Source: Flavobacterium psychrotolerans (GTDB lineage Bacteria > Bacteroidota > Bacteroidia > Flavobacteriales > Flavobacteriaceae). From it: a stretch of DNA of 64,000 nt. The DNA lies in contig NZ_QCZI01000010.1 in NCBI RefSeq assembly GCF_003097635.1, positions 62,001 through 126,000 on the forward strand. Direction: 5' to 3'. Position 1 is the stretch's first letter, and every line of letters begins with the position of its first letter. The notes below the pieces were generated by a model, which was given only the letters and a program-made list of their open reading frames with translations, was not told the DNA's origin and did not search any database. Below are positions 18,886 through 28,986 of the stretch, piece by piece. A program made the position numbers and the translations under genes.

Positions 18886-19077
18886 TTATTGTAACTCTCT
18901 TTTAGTAAGCTCTGTGGCTAATCTTGCAACTGTTCTTCTTACACTTCTAATTTGAAGTGGATTCTCAATTGGAGAAATAGCGTGAGCCATTTTTAGGTTA
19001 GCATACGTTTTCTTAGTCTGGCTAAGTTTTTCTTGCAACTCGGCTGCAGAAAGATCTTTTATTTCTGATTGTTTCAT
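18886..19077 (-). CDS. rpmC: 50S ribosomal protein L29
   Basis: L29 is a small two-helix protein at the tunnel exit, part of the docking site for trigger factor and SRP. It has 63 residues: MKQSEIKDLSAAELQEKLSQ, then a coiled section ending IRSVRRTVARLATELTKREL, the family signature. It lies 13 bases after rplP. Confidence 0.98.
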   Translation of the reverse strand: MKQSEIKDLSAAELQEKLSQTKKTYANLKMAHAISPIENPLQIRSVRRTVARLATELTKRELQ

Positions 19078-19090
19078 AATATATAATTAA

Positions 19091-19516
19091 TTATGCTTCG
19101 AAATCTCTAGCAACGATGAACTTTGTTTTTACTGGAAGTTTTTGGGCTGCAAGACGTAACGCCTCTTTTGCAACCGACAAAGGTACACCTCCAACTTCAA
19201 ACATAATTCTTCCGGGTCTAACAACGGCAGCCCAATATTCGACTGCACCTTTACCTTTACCCATACGTACCTCAAGAGGCTTCTTAGTAATAGGTTTGTC
19301 TGGAAATATTTTAATCCATAATTGTCCCTCTCTTTTCATGAAACGTGTCGCAGCAATACGCGCAGCTTCAATTTGACGAGAAGTTAGGAACATTCCATCT
19401 TCATGTACAGATTTAATTCCAAACATTCCATTAGAAAGTTCATGCCCTCTTTGAGCATTTCCTTTCATTTTACCTTTTTGTACCTTACGGTATTTTGTTC
19501 TTTTAGGCTGTAACAT
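19091..19516 (-). CDS. rplP: 50S ribosomal protein L16
   Basis: L16 sits at the A-site side of the peptidyl transferase centre and helps tRNA accommodation. It has 141 residues: [20 protein letters not shown] at the start, [20 protein letters not shown], the signature [20 protein letters not shown], and [16 protein letters not shown] at the end. It follows rpsC by 19 bases. Confidence 0.99.
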   Translation of the reverse strand: MLQPKRTKYRKVQKGKMKGNAQRGHELSNGMFGIKSVHEDGMFLTSRQIEAARIAATRFMKREGQLWIKIFPDKPITKKPLEVRMGKGKGAVEYWAAVVRPGRIMFEVGGVPLSVAKEALRLAAQKLPVKTKFIVARDFEA

Positions 19517-19535
19517 TTTTCTTTAGTTTAAAAAT

Positions 19536-20297
19536 TTACTTTCTTTTACGAGCGTCTGGTTTTCCACCTTTATTAAAAGGTTTTCTGTCTCCTCTTGGAG
19601 CATCTCCACCTTTACCACCACCAGTACCGGATTGTTTTTTATCCATACCTACAAGTGGGGAAAGATCTCTCTTTCCATAAACCTCGCCTTTCATGATCCA
19701 CACTTTGATTCCCATTCTACCGTAAGTAGTATGAGCTTCAGCAAGTGCATAGTCGATGTCAGCTCTGAAAGTTGATAGAGGAATTCTACCTTCTTTGAAA
19801 CCTTCTGAACGTGCCATTTCTGCACCATTCAAACGACCAGAAATCAAAACTTTGATACCCTCAGCGTTCATACGCATAGAGGCAGCAATAGCCATTTTGA
19901 TTGCACGTCTGTAAGAAATTCTGCTTTCGATTTGACGACAGATGCTTGTAGCAACTAAATAAGCATCCAGTTCAGGTCTTTTGATTTCAAAGATGTTAAT
20001 TTGAACCTCTTTGTCAGTAACTTTCTTAAGTTCTTCTTTTAACTTGTCTACCTCTTGTCCGCCTTTTCCGATAATGATACCAGGTCTAGCTGTAGTGATA
20101 GTAACGGTTACAAGTTTCAAAGTTCTCTCGATGATTACTTTTGATACACTAGCTTTTGATAAACGGGCGTGGATGTACTTTCTGATTTTATAATCTTCGG
20201 CAATTTTATCACCATAATCATTTCCACCGTACCAGTTTGAATCCCATCCTCTGATGATACCAAGTCTATTTCCAATTGGATTTGTCTTTTGTCCCAT
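19536..20297 (-). CDS. rpsC: 30S ribosomal protein S3
   Basis: S3 lines the mRNA entry channel and takes part in helicase activity. It has 253 residues with an N-terminal KH domain ([18 protein letters not shown] near residue 75) and the C-terminal S3 domain ([20 protein letters not shown] near residue 165). A C-terminal Gly/Lys-rich tail of about 35 residues extends beyond the E. coli length. It lies 5 bases after rplV. Confidence 0.99.
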   Translation of the reverse strand: MGQKTNPIGNRLGIIRGWDSNWYGGNDYGDKIAEDYKIRKYIHARLSKASVSKVIIERTLKLVTVTITTARPGIIIGKGGQEVDKLKEELKKVTDKEVQINIFEIKRPELDAYLVATSICRQIESRISYRRAIKMAIAASMRMNAEGIKVLISGRLNGAEMARSEGFKEGRIPLSTFRADIDYALAEAHTTYGRMGIKVWIMKGEVYGKRDLSPLVGMDKKQSGTGGGKGGDAPRGDRKPFNKGGKPDARKRK

Positions 20298-20302
20298 GCT
20301 GC

Positions 20303-20716
20303 TTATGAATTGCTTTGTGTGTTATCTACTTGTCCTAATACGATTGTAACGTGATTAGAACGTTTTCTTATTCTGTGTGCGCGACCTTGTGGAGCTGGAC
20401 GAAGTCTTTTTAACATCATTCCACCATCTACCCTGATCTCCTTAACAAATAATCCGGCTTCTTCCATACTAGCTTCAGGGTTTTTTGCTTGCCAGTTGGC
20501 AATTACAGATAAAACCAATTTTTCTAATTTTCTTGAAGCTTCTTTAGAACTGAATCTTAAGATGTTAAGTGCTCTTTCTACCTTCTGACCTCTTACTAGA
20601 TCTGCTACTAAACGCATTTTTCTAGGTGAAGTAGGGCAGTTATTTAACTTAGCAAAAGCTATAGACTTATTAGCCTCTTTTCTTGCATCTGCTGTTTCTC
20701 TTTTACGAACTCCCAT
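20303..20716 (-). CDS. rplV: 50S ribosomal protein L22
   Basis: L22 has a globular domain on the 50S surface and a beta-hairpin that narrows the exit tunnel, where macrolide-resistance changes occur in other species. It has 137 residues. The core [20 protein letters not shown] and the hairpin [20 protein letters not shown] are intact. The N-terminus has about 20 extra residues compared with E. coli ([20 protein letters not shown]), normal for Bacteroidota. It lies 6 bases after rpsS. Confidence 0.98.
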   Translation of the reverse strand: MGVRKRETADARKEANKSIAFAKLNNCPTSPRKMRLVADLVRGQKVERALNILRFSSKEASRKLEKLVLSVIANWQAKNPEASMEEAGLFVKEIRVDGGMMLKRLRPAPQGRAHRIRKRSNHVTIVLGQVDNTQSNS

Positions 20717-20722
20717 AGCTTC

Positions 20723-21001
20723 TTATTTTTTACCTTTATTTTTTGCTCCAGCATGACCTCTAAAAGATCGAGTTGGTGAAAATTCTCCTAATTTGTGACC
20801 TACCATGTTTTCTGTTACGTAAACCGGTACAAACTGACGACCGTTATGAACTGCGATTGTTTGTCCAACAAAGTCTGGAGTAATCATAGAAGCTCTAGAC
20901 CAAGTCTTAACCACTCCTTTATTTCCTTTTTCAATGTTTTCTTGAACTTTCTTGTCTAACTTATAATGAACGAAAGGTCCTTTTTTTAATGAACGTGCCA
21001 T
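20723..21001 (-). CDS. rpsS: 30S ribosomal protein S19
   Basis: S19 forms the top of the 30S head with S13. It has 92 residues: [20 protein letters not shown] at the start, the signature [20 protein letters not shown], and a [11 protein letters not shown] tail. It lies 6 bases after rplB and 6 before rplV. Confidence 0.99.
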   Translation of the reverse strand: MARSLKKGPFVHYKLDKKVQENIEKGNKGVVKTWSRASMITPDFVGQTIAVHNGRQFVPVYVTENMVGHKLGEFSPTRSFRGHAGAKNKGKK

Positions 21002-21007
21002 ATCTTA

Positions 21008-21832
21008 TTATTTCTTTCTACGTTCTACGATATACTTGTTACTCGGGTTTTTCTTAGAACGCGTTCTATAACCTTTAGCTGGTATTCCATTTCTTGAACG
21101 TGGATGTCCACCAGAAGAACGTCCTTCACCACCACCCATTGGGTGATCGACAGGGTTCATTGCAACAGGTCTTGTTCTAGGTCTTCTTCCTAACCATCTC
21201 GTTCTACCTGCTTTACCGGAAACGATTAATTGATGATCAGAATTAGATACTGCCCCAATTGTAGCCGAACATGTCAACAAGATTAATCTTGTTTCTCCAG
21301 AAGGCATTTTAATTGTAGCATATTTTCCGTCTCTTGCCATTAATTGAGCAAATGTTCCAGCAGAACGAGCAATAACCGCTCCTTGTCCTGGACGCAACTC
21401 AATACATGAAATAACAGTTCCTAATGGAATTTTACTTAATGGCAATGTATTACCAATTTCCGGTTGAGCATCGGGACCAGAAACTAATTTCTGACCAACT
21501 TTCAATCCGTTTTGAGCAATAATGTATGTTTTCTCCCCATCAGCATAAGCTAACAAAGCGATAAACGCAGTACGATTTGGATCATATTCGATTGATTTCA
21601 CCGAAGCAGGAATTCCTTCTTTAGTTCTTTTGAAATCAATAATACGATATCTCTGCTTGTGACCACCACCCGTATAACGCATGGTCATCTTTCCTTGACT
21701 ATTTCTACCTCCAGAGTTTTTTATCGGCGCTATCAAAGAGCGTTCCGGCTTATCAGTTGTAATAGCGTCAAAACTATTCACAACTCTAAATCGCTGACCT
21801 GGGGTAATAGGTTTTAATTTTCTTACTGACAT
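21008..21832 (-). CDS. rplB: 50S ribosomal protein L2
   Basis: L2 is essential for subunit association and peptidyl transferase assembly. It has 274 residues: the N-terminal [20 protein letters not shown], the RNA-binding [14 protein letters not shown] near residue 57, the C-terminal signature [20 protein letters not shown] with the key His, and a basic tail. It lies 9 bases after rplW. Confidence 0.99.
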   Translation of the reverse strand: MSVRKLKPITPGQRFRVVNSFDAITTDKPERSLIAPIKNSGGRNSQGKMTMRYTGGGHKQRYRIIDFKRTKEGIPASVKSIEYDPNRTAFIALLAYADGEKTYIIAQNGLKVGQKLVSGPDAQPEIGNTLPLSKIPLGTVISCIELRPGQGAVIARSAGTFAQLMARDGKYATIKMPSGETRLILLTCSATIGAVSNSDHQLIVSGKAGRTRWLGRRPRTRPVAMNPVDHPMGGGEGRSSGGHPRSRNGIPAKGYRTRSKKNPSNKYIVERRKK

Positions 21833-21841
21833 TTTTCTATT

Positions 21842-22132
21842 CTAGATATTGTTGTAAAAATCTATTGTTTCTCCTTCTTGTACTTGCACAAATGCTTTTT
21901 TAGCAGCATTCGTCTTTCCACTGATAAGTCCACTTTTAGTGAATTTGGTAGCTCTATCTGGTCTTACATTCATCGTATTGACACTCAAAATAGTCACCCC
22001 ATAAGCAGCCTCTACAGCTTTCTTAATTTGTACTTTATTTGCTTTTTTGTCAACGAAGAATCCAAAGCGATTTAAAACTTCACTTTCTTTGGTTACTTTT
22101 TCTGTTACTATAGGCTTAATTATAATACTCAT
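21842..22132 (-). CDS. rplW: 50S ribosomal protein L23
   Basis: L23 rims the tunnel exit and docks trigger factor and SRP. It has 96 residues: IIKPIVTEKVTKESEVLNRF at the start, then VDKKANKVQIKKAVEAAYGV and a VNTMNVRP strand before a basic loop. It lies 6 bases after rplD and 9 before rplB. Confidence 0.98.
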   Translation of the reverse strand: MSIIIKPIVTEKVTKESEVLNRFGFFVDKKANKVQIKKAVEAAYGVTILSVNTMNVRPDRATKFTKSGLISGKTNAAKKAFVQVQEGETIDFYNNI

Positions 22133-22138
22133 ATCCTA

Positions 22139-22768
22139 TTATTTGCTTAAATTTTCTTCAATTCCTTCCAAAGAGCTTTCTAAAAGAACTAAATTATTAG
22201 CATTTAGAATAGCGTAAGTACTTAACTCTGTGTTACTTACCACGCTAGACCCTTTTAAATTGCGTGAGGACAAATATACATTTTTATTTGAATCACCCAA
22301 CACAAATAAAGATTTTTTATCATCCAACCCTAAAGCCTTCAAAACACTGACAAAATTCTTAGTGTTTGGTGTTTCAAAATTGAAGTCTTCCACAACAATA
22401 ATGTTGGATTCTTTAGCTTTAATTGAGAATGCTGATTTTCTTGCTAAACGTTTCAAGTTTTTATTCAATTTGAATGAATAACTTCTTGGACGTGGTCCGA
22501 AAACCGTTCCACCACCTTTAAACAATGGATTCTTTGCACTACCCGCACGAGCAGTACCCGTTCCTTTTTGTTTTTTAATCTTACGTGTACTTCCCGCTAC
22601 TTCAGCTCTTTCTTTAGCTTTGTGCGTTCCTTGTCTTTGATTAGCAAGATATTGCTTAACATCAAGATATACTGCGTGATTGTTTGGTTCTATACCGAAT
22701 ACTGAATCAGAAAGTTGCACTTTTCTTCCAGTATCTTTTCCGTTGAAATCTAATACTTTTGCTTCCAT
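22139..22768 (-). CDS. rplD: 50S ribosomal protein L4
   Basis: L4 lines the exit tunnel and, in gamma-proteobacteria, represses the S10 operon. It has 209 residues. The extended loop region [20 protein letters not shown] near residue 70 precedes [11 protein letters not shown], the L4 signature. The start codon overlaps the rplC stop by one base (TAATG on the minus strand), which suggests translational coupling. Confidence 0.99.
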   Translation of the reverse strand: MEAKVLDFNGKDTGRKVQLSDSVFGIEPNNHAVYLDVKQYLANQRQGTHKAKERAEVAGSTRKIKKQKGTGTARAGSAKNPLFKGGGTVFGPRPRSYSFKLNKNLKRLARKSAFSIKAKESNIIVVEDFNFETPNTKNFVSVLKALGLDDKKSLFVLGDSNKNVYLSSRNLKGSSVVSNTELSTYAILNANNLVLLESSLEGIEENLSK

Positions 22769-23385
22769 TACTTCTGAATGATTACATAAGAGTTGTTATG
22801 ACCAGGAACACATCCTTTAATAACAAGTAGGTTCTTATCAGCCACTACTTTTAAAACTCTAAGGTTTTGAACTTTTACATTGTCTCCTCCCATTCTTCCA
22901 GCCATACGCATTCCTTTGAATACTCTAGATGGATAAGAAGAAGCTCCTACAGAACCTGGCGCTCTTAAACGGTTGTGTTGACCGTGAGTTGCTTGCCCAA
23001 CACCACCAAAACCGTGACGTTTAACAACCCCTTGAAAACCTTTACCTTTAGATACACCTTGCACATCTACAAATTCTCCTTCTTCAAAAATAGATACGTT
23101 AATAACGTCTCCTAATTTTTGTTCTGTTGCAAAATCTTGGAATTCAACGACTTTTTTCTTAGCTACAGTTCCTGCTTTCGCAAAGTGACCAACGGCCGCT
23201 TTTGTGGAATGTTTCTCGTTTTTGTCATCGAAACCTAGTTGCAACGCTTCATACCCGTCAACACCTTTGGTTCTGACTTGGGTAACTACACATGGGCCAG
23301 CTTCAATAACAGTACAAGGAATGTTTTTCCCGTTCTCGTCAAAGATACTTGTCATGCCAATTTTTCTTCCGATTAACCCAGACAT
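22768..23385 (-). CDS. rplC: 50S ribosomal protein L3
   Basis: L3 starts 50S assembly and reaches toward the peptidyl transferase centre. It has 205 residues: [20 protein letters not shown] at the start, the signature [20 protein letters not shown] near residue 105, and the central loop [20 protein letters not shown] near residue 150. It is preceded by a 155-base gap after rpsJ that contains a consensus promoter, so rplC and later genes can be transcribed independently of the str-rpsJ part. Confidence 0.99.
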   Translation of the reverse strand: MSGLIGRKIGMTSIFDENGKNIPCTVIEAGPCVVTQVRTKGVDGYEALQLGFDDKNEKHSTKAAVGHFAKAGTVAKKKVVEFQDFATEQKLGDVINVSIFEEGEFVDVQGVSKGKGFQGVVKRHGFGGVGQATHGQHNRLRAPGSVGASSYPSRVFKGMRMAGRMGGDNVKVQNLRVLKVVADKNLLVIKGCVPGHNNSYVIIQK

Positions 23386-23419
23386 AAATATTAATTATTA
23401 ATTATTAAATATAAATATA

Positions 23420-23521
23420 GAACGCAGCTTTTAAGCAAATCCTATTTTTTTTAAAGTGGTGCAAAAGTATACTTTATTTACACACAAACCAAAAAAAGTT
23501 TCTTACTTAAAAACAGCGTTC
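23420..23521. repeat. inverted repeat flanking the rplC promoter
   Basis: GAACGCAGCTTTTAAG (23420-23435) matches the reverse complement of CTTAAAAACAGCGTTC (23506-23521) at 14 of 16 positions. The 70-base interior holds the rplC promoter. If transcribed from upstream, the arms could pair and close the promoter region in a long stem-loop. Its role is unknown. Confidence 0.6.
23462..23493 (-). promoter_or_regulatory. promoter for rplC and downstream ribosomal genes
   Basis: The minus strand has TTTG at 23493-23490, a 20-base spacer, and TACTTTTG at 23469-23462. This fits the Bacteroidota housekeeping consensus TTTG-N19/21-TAnnTTTG. Transcription would start about 70 bases before rplC. Confidence 0.75.
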
Positions 23522-23540
23522 CGTTTTACTCTTAGACTAC

Positions 23541-23846
23541 CTAAACTTTGATTTCAACTTCAACTCCACTTGGCAATTCAAGTTTCATTAGAGCATCAAT
23601 AGTTTTAGATGAAGATGAATAAATGTCAATTAATCTCTTGTATGACATTACTTCAAATTGCTCTCTCGCTTTTTTGTTAACGTGCGGAGAACGTAGTACA
23701 GTGAAAAGTTTTTTGTGAGTTGGCAAAGGAATTGGCCCTGTTACTACTGCACCTGTACTTTTTACAGTTTTTACGATCTTTTCAGCAGACTTGTCTACCA
23801 ACATGTGGTCGTAAGATTTTAATTTTATTCTGATTTTTTGACTCAT
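23541..23846 (-). CDS. rpsJ: 30S ribosomal protein S10
   Basis: S10 is a head-domain protein that also acts with NusB in antitermination. It has 101 residues: [20 protein letters not shown] at the start, then [20 protein letters not shown] with the signature, and [16 protein letters not shown]. It lies 12 bases after fusA and before the 155-base gap that carries the rplC promoter, so it belongs to the upstream str part of the operon. Confidence 0.99.
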   Translation of the reverse strand: MSQKIRIKLKSYDHMLVDKSAEKIVKTVKSTGAVVTGPIPLPTHKKLFTVLRSPHVNKKAREQFEVMSYKRLIDIYSSSSKTIDALMKLELPSGVEVEIKV

Positions 23847-23858
23847 TTTCTTTAAAGA

Positions 23859-26015
23859 TTAAGCGTTTCCTTTTGCTTTTTTGATAACTGCTTCTGAAAT
23901 ATTTGAAGGCGTTTCAGCGTAGTGTGAGAATTCCATTGTTGAAGTTGCTCTACCCGATGAAAGTGTTCTTAACGTAGTAACATAACCGAACATTTCCGAT
24001 AACGGCACATCAGCTTTGATGGTTTTTGCACCTGCTCTGTCACCCATGTCATTTACCTGACCTCTACGACGGTTGATATCACCTACGATATCTCCCATGT
24101 TTTCTTCTGGTGTAATAACCTCCATTTTCATGATTGGTTCAAGTATAACAGCTCCTGCAGCTTTAGCCACTTCTCTATACCCCATTCTAGCTGCCAACTC
24201 AAAAGAAAGCGCATCAGAATCTACAGGGTGAAAAGATCCATCCAACAAAGTTACTTTCAAACTATCTACTTGGTACCCAGCTAAAGGCCCAGTTTTCATA
24301 GCTTCTCTGAAACCTTTTTCTACTGAAGGGATATATTCTTTAGGAACGTTACCACCTTTTACCGCATTTACAAATTGCAATCCAACCGGAGTCTTTCCGT
24401 CAACTTCATCTGCAGGCTCTAATTTAAATACGATATCACCGAATTTACCACGACCACCCGATTGTTTTTTGTACGTCTCTCTGTGCTGAGCCGATCTTGT
24501 AAAAGCTTCTTTGTATTCAACTTGAGGTTCCCCTTGGTTCACTTCAACTTTGAATTCACGTTTCATTCTATCAACAAGGATATCCAAGTGAAGCTCACCC
24601 ATACCCGAGATAATAGTTTGACCTGAAGCCTCATCTGTTCTAACAGTAAATGTAGGATCTTCTTCTGCTAATTTAGCCAAAGCCATACCCATTTTATCCA
24701 CGTCAGCCTTAGTTTTAGGCTCAATTGCAATACCAATTACTGGTGCAGGGAATTTCATAGACTCAAGAATAATTGGGTGTTTTTCATCACACAATGTATC
24801 CCCTGTTTTGATGTCTTTAAATCCTACCGCCGCTCCAATATCACCTGCTTCGATGTACTCGATTGGGTTTTGCTTGTTAGCGTGCATTTGATAAATACGA
24901 GAAATTCTTTCTTTGTTTCCTGAACGTGTGTTCAAAACATAAGAACCCGCATCTAAACGTCCTGAATAAGCACGGAAAAAAGCCAAACGACCTACGAATG
25001 GGTCAGTAGCAATTTTAAAAGCTAAAGCAGCGAATGGCTCTTTAACATCTGGCTTACGCAAAATTTTAGTTTGATCCTCTTCTAATAAATCAGCATCATC
25101 AGGATGAATTCCTTCGATACCATCTTTATCCATTGGAGACGGTAAATATTTACACACTGCATCTAACATGAACTGAACTCCTTTATTTTTAAAAGAAGAA
25201 CCAGCAATCATCGGAATGATAGCCATATCCATAACAGCCGCTCTTAAAGCAATGTTGATTTCTTCCTCCGTAATAGAGTTTTCATCTTCCATGAATTTCT
25301 CAAGCAGTTTCTCATCATAATCAGCAACCGCTTCAATAAGAATCGACCTGTATTCTTTTACTTCAGCAAGCATATCCTCAGGAATAGGCACAATATCATA
25401 TGTAGCACCAAGACCCTCTTCATGCCATACAATGGCTTGATTTCTCACCAAATCTACCACACCTTTGAAATCATTTTCTTCACCAATTGGCAATGTGATT
25501 GCAACAGCGTTTGATTTTAACATATCTCTTACTTGTTGACATACCATCAAAAAGTTAGAACCTTGACGATCCATTTTATTAACAAATCCAATACGAGGCA
25601 CTCTATATTGATCTGCAAGCCTCCAGTTCGTTTCTGATTGAGGCTCAACACCATCAACAGCACTAAACAAGAAAACCAACCCATCCAATACACGCAACGA
25701 ACGATTTACCTCAACAGTAAAATCAACGTGTCCCGGGGTATCAATAATATTAAAGTGATATGGTAAAGTTTCAGGTAACACTTTTCCTTGCTCAGTAGGA
25801 AAATTCCACTCACAAGTTGTAGCAGCAGAAGTAATTGTTATACCTCTTTCTTGCTCTTGTGCCATCCAGTCCATTGTTGCAGCACCATCGTGCACTTCAC
25901 CAATTTTGTGTGATTTTCCTGTATAGAATAATATACGCTCCGTTGTTGTTGTTTTACCAGCATCAATGTGGGCCGCAATTCCTATGTTTCTTGTATATTT
26001 TAAATCTCTAGCCAT
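23859..26015 (-). CDS. fusA: elongation factor G
   Basis: EF-G is the GTPase that drives ribosomal translocation and, with RRF, recycling. It has 718 residues in five domains. The G domain has [19 protein letters not shown] (P loop, near residue 12), [13 protein letters not shown] (switch II lead), [12 protein letters not shown] and NKMDRQGS. Domain IV has [15 protein letters not shown] near residue 525. The C-terminus is a normal domain V. It lies 10 bases after rpsG. tuf, often next to fusA, is not here. Confidence 0.99.
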   Translation of the reverse strand: MARDLKYTRNIGIAAHIDAGKTTTTERILFYTGKSHKIGEVHDGAATMDWMAQEQERGITITSAATTCEWNFPTEQGKVLPETLPYHFNIIDTPGHVDFTVEVNRSLRVLDGLVFLFSAVDGVEPQSETNWRLADQYRVPRIGFVNKMDRQGSNFLMVCQQVRDMLKSNAVAITLPIGEENDFKGVVDLVRNQAIVWHEEGLGATYDIVPIPEDMLAEVKEYRSILIEAVADYDEKLLEKFMEDENSITEEEINIALRAAVMDMAIIPMIAGSSFKNKGVQFMLDAVCKYLPSPMDKDGIEGIHPDDADLLEEDQTKILRKPDVKEPFAALAFKIATDPFVGRLAFFRAYSGRLDAGSYVLNTRSGNKERISRIYQMHANKQNPIEYIEAGDIGAAVGFKDIKTGDTLCDEKHPIILESMKFPAPVIGIAIEPKTKADVDKMGMALAKLAEEDPTFTVRTDEASGQTIISGMGELHLDILVDRMKREFKVEVNQGEPQVEYKEAFTRSAQHRETYKKQSGGRGKFGDIVFKLEPADEVDGKTPVGLQFVNAVKGGNVPKEYIPSVEKGFREAMKTGPLAGYQVDSLKVTLLDGSFHPVDSDALSFELAARMGYREVAKAAGAVILEPIMKMEVITPEENMGDIVGDINRRRGQVNDMGDRAGAKTIKADVPLSEMFGYVTTLRTLSSGRATSTMEFSHYAETPSNISEAVIKKAKGNA

Positions 26016-26025
26016 TTCTTAGGAA

Positions 26026-26502
26026 TTAAAATCTAAAGTGAGAGAAAGCCTTATTCGCTTCTGCCATTTTGTGAGTATCCATTCTTTTCTTAACAGCCGC
26101 ACCTTCTTCTTTAGCCGCAGCCAAAACTTCTGAAGCTAACTTTTGAGCCATTGATTTTTCATTTCTTCTTCTTGCATAAAGAATCATCCATTTCATCGCC
26201 ATAGAAATTTTTCTATCTGGACGAATTTGCATTGGAATTTGAAATGTCGCTCCACCAACTCTACGACTACGCACTTCTACGTGAGGCATAACGTTTGTTA
26301 ACGCATCTTTCCAAATTTCTACTGAAGATTTTTCTGCATCTTGCTTTTTAGCTTCTACGATATCCATTGCATCATAAAACACTGTGAAAGCTGTTGATTT
26401 TTTACCATCCCACATTAAGTTGTTCACAAAACGGGTCACCAGTTGGTCATTAAACCTTGGATCTGGTAAAAGTGGTCTTTTCTTTGCCGCTCTTTTTCTC
26501 AT
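26026..26502 (-). CDS. rpsG: 30S ribosomal protein S7
   Basis: S7 starts assembly of the 30S head and borders the E site; it is a translational repressor of the str operon in E. coli. It has 158 residues: [20 protein letters not shown] at the start, then [19 protein letters not shown], and [20 protein letters not shown], the signature. It is separated from rpsL by 67 bases and from fusA by 10. Confidence 0.99.
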   Translation of the reverse strand: MRKRAAKKRPLLPDPRFNDQLVTRFVNNLMWDGKKSTAFTVFYDAMDIVEAKKQDAEKSSVEIWKDALTNVMPHVEVRSRRVGGATFQIPMQIRPDRKISMAMKWMILYARRRNEKSMAQKLASEVLAAAKEEGAAVKKRMDTHKMAEANKAFSHFRF

Positions 26503-26569
26503 TTTTTTGTTTTTTTTCTGTTAATGCTCAGACGCAACATGTCACGCCTCAAACCTTAACTTTTTAGAT

Positions 26570-26974
26570 TTACTTTTTCTTAGCCGCTGGTGCAGCCGCT
26601 CCTGGTTTAGGACGTTTAGCCCCGTATTTAGATCGTCTTTGCGTTCTTCCGGCAACCCCTGACGTATCAAGAGCACCACGAACGATGTGATATCTAACAC
26701 CTGGTAAATCTTTTACTCTTCCACCCCTAACTAATACTATCGAGTGCTCTTGTAGATTGTGTCCTTCACCAGGGATATAGGCATTTACTTCATTACCATT
26801 TGTCAAACGTACACGCGCTACTTTACGCATTGCAGAGTTTGGTTTTTTTGGTGTAGTAGTGTAAACACGCGTACAAACCCCTCTTCTTTGAGGACAAGAA
26901 TCTAAAGCAACCGATTTACTCTTCTTAGCTATCTGAGTTCTTCCTGTTCTTACTAATTGTTGAATTGTTGGCAT
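26570..26974 (-). CDS. rpsL: 30S ribosomal protein S12
   Basis: S12 sits at the decoding centre and controls accuracy; it is the streptomycin-resistance locus in many bacteria. It has 134 residues with the signature [20 protein letters not shown] and the loop [20 protein letters not shown]. The two lysines where resistance changes usually arise (in KKPNSA and GRVKDL) are wild type. The tail is Ala/Lys/Pro-rich. It is the first gene of the superoperon, with a promoter about 55 bases upstream. Confidence 0.99.
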   Translation of the reverse strand: MPTIQQLVRTGRTQIAKKSKSVALDSCPQRRGVCTRVYTTTPKKPNSAMRKVARVRLTNGNEVNAYIPGEGHNLQEHSIVLVRGGRVKDLPGVRYHIVRGALDTSGVAGRTQRRSKYGAKRPKPGAAAPAAKKK

Positions 26975-27008
26975 AATTAATACTAAAAATTACTTATATA
27001 TTATATTT

Positions 27009-27024
27009 CCCGCTTTTTACGGGG
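27009..27024 (-). promoter_or_regulatory. short GC hairpin in the rpsL leader
   Basis: CCCG (27009-27012) and CGGG (27020-27023) flank an A/T loop, just downstream of the rpsL promoter start. It gives the 5' end of the superoperon mRNA a small hairpin, which could protect the 5' end. The role is inference. Confidence 0.4.
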
Positions 27025-27027
27025 TTG

Positions 27028-27058
27028 CAAATGTAGTGATTATTTTCAATGAAACAAA
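27028..27058 (-). promoter_or_regulatory. promoter of the str-S10-spc-alpha superoperon
   Basis: The minus strand has TTTG (27058-27055), exactly 19 bases of spacer, then TACATTTG (27035-27028). This is a full match to the Bacteroidota promoter consensus and the best one in the window. It lies about 55 bases before the rpsL start codon. Confidence 0.85.
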
Positions 27059-27235
27059 TCTTAATTAATTAATTTCCACATGAATTAAATATTTGTCTTA
27101 TAATAAAATATGAAATAGTCATTCCAAAAAACCAAACAGGACATCCAAGACAATTGCAATCCTAATTCTCTGCTAAATATTTTTTATATTATTTGCAGCT
27201 TTTTTACGTTACTTTTATCAAAACTTATATTTCAT

Positions 27236-28891
27236 TTGAAAAAGGCATTTTTTATATTTTCAATCCTATGTTTTAGCTTGAATTCATCGGCACAAAAACT
27301 ACATTTAACTATTTCAGGGAAATCCAAATCGGAAAACACCTTAATTGATTCCGTCGGATACAATAAGAATCATGTAAATGCCAAATCAATTGTTGACGAA
27401 ATGAATTTGATGTCCAATACATTAACTCAAATTGGCTATATTGAGAACGAATTTCTTGATTACAAAAAGATTAACGACAGCAGTTTTACATCCCAATTTG
27501 ATTTGGGAGTAAAAACCGAATACATATACATAAGCCGAAATGCAACTCTAAATTCTCTTTTCAACACAAATAAGGATACATTAATTATCCCTTACAAAAG
27601 AATTGAGTTATTTTTAAAACAAACATTAAGCACCCTAGAAAAGAAAGGATTTGCCCTTGCAAAACTAAAACTTACAAACTTCAAAAAAAATGATAACCAT
27701 CTTTATGCCGATTTACAAGTTATTCTTGGACAACAAAGACAGCTTGACGGTATTGTAATTAGAGGATATGATAAATTTCCTGAAGGACACATTTTGAATA
27801 TCCGACGTATTTATAAAAACCAGACCTTTAATCAGGATAATTTAAAGAAAGTCCATGCAGATTTTGAAAAATTCCGATTCGTAAAACAGGTAAAATATCC
27901 AGAAATTCTTTTTGAAAAGGATTCCACCATAATATATGTTTATCTCGAAAAAACGAAATCAAACAATTTTGAGGGATTTATTGGATTTTCGAATGACAAA
28001 GGAAATAAGATTGCTTTAAATGGCTTTTTAGACTTGAATTTAAACAACACCCTTAATAGCGGAGAAGCGTTTTCTTTGTTATGGAAAGGCGAAAGCAATC
28101 AACAAAGAACACTCAACGTAGCCTTAGCAATCCCCTATATTTTTAAGAGTCCTTTTGGAATTAAGACGCAATTGAATATTTTTAAACAAGACAGTACTTT
28201 TCAAAACGCAAAGAAAGCAATTGACGTGGGTTATTTTTTTAATTACAACACACGGATTTATTTAGGCTATCAATCTACCGAATCCAGCGATATTCAAAAC
28301 CAAAACAACAATAGCATTAGCGATTACAGCAATCAATTTATAACGAGCAATTTTGAATTTGCAGATTACAAAGAAGATGATTTGTTATTTCCTGAGAAAA
28401 CAAAAATCAATATTGCGGTTGGAACAGGATCGAGAAATTCAAAATTCAACACGACCCATCAATTCTTTACCAACATAGATTTAAAACACAATCTTTATTT
28501 GAACGAAAAAAACAGCATTAACATTAAAAGCCAAAACTTTTATTTACAGAGCAATGAATACATTACAAACGAACTATATCGATTTGGCGGAATAAATTCA
28601 ATTCGAGGTTATAGCGAAAACAGTCTTCAATGTAATTTACTCACTTCCATACTAACAGAATACCGTTACATTTTTACACCCACATTATACATTCACTCCA
28701 TAACTGACTATGGATACTACCAAGACAAGAGCACTAATAATAATGGCAATTTGCTAGGATTAGGTATTGGATTTGGAGTATTAACAAAAAATGGTCTTTT
28801 AAATATAATATACGCAAATGGCAGCACAAAAGAAGGAGGAATCAAAAATTCAAACTCAATCGTGCACATCCGCTTTAAGACAAATTTTTGA
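27236..28891 (+). CDS. Omp85/POTRA-like outer-membrane protein
   Basis: This is a 551-residue secreted protein. It has a signal peptide (LKKAFFIFSILCFSLNSSAQ), a periplasmic part with POTRA-like strands (residues about 85-240, for example LDGIVIRGYDKFPEGHI), and a C-terminal barrel-like half with alternating strands. Near residue 452 it has FGGINSIRGYSEN, matching the Omp85 loop-6 signature with the conserved RGY. It is shorter than BamA (about 800) and may be a dedicated transporter or assembly factor, in the style of two-partner-secretion or TamA-like proteins. The frame opens with TTG, since no ATG precedes the signal peptide. It stands upstream of the SusC/SusD set but may be a separate transcript. 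Confidence 0.7.
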   Translation: MKKAFFIFSILCFSLNSSAQKLHLTISGKSKSENTLIDSVGYNKNHVNAKSIVDEMNLMSNTLTQIGYIENEFLDYKKINDSSFTSQFDLGVKTEYIYISRNATLNSLFNTNKDTLIIPYKRIELFLKQTLSTLEKKGFALAKLKLTNFKKNDNHLYADLQVILGQQRQLDGIVIRGYDKFPEGHILNIRRIYKNQTFNQDNLKKVHADFEKFRFVKQVKYPEILFEKDSTIIYVYLEKTKSNNFEGFIGFSNDKGNKIALNGFLDLNLNNTLNSGEAFSLLWKGESNQQRTLNVALAIPYIFKSPFGIKTQLNIFKQDSTFQNAKKAIDVGYFFNYNTRIYLGYQSTESSDIQNQNNNSISDYSNQFITSNFEFADYKEDDLLFPEKTKINIAVGTGSRNSKFNTTHQFFTNIDLKHNLYLNEKNSINIKSQNFYLQSNEYITNELYRFGGINSIRGYSENSLQCNLLTSILTEYRYIFTPTLYIHSITDYGYYQDKSTNNNGNLLGLGIGFGVLTKNGLLNIIYANGSTKEGGIKNSNSIVHIRFKTNF

Positions 28892-28986
28892 TTTTTGTAA
28901 CAAAAAGATAACAATAAGTTTATATTTCATTAGGAATTACAACAAATAATTAAGACTTTTGAGTAACTAATTCAAAATAATATAAA

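Noticed and set aside
9740..26974. Absence of tuf, adk and map as possible deletions in the ribosomal operon
   Set aside because: Bacteroidota normally place these genes elsewhere, so the gap is expected and not a deletion.
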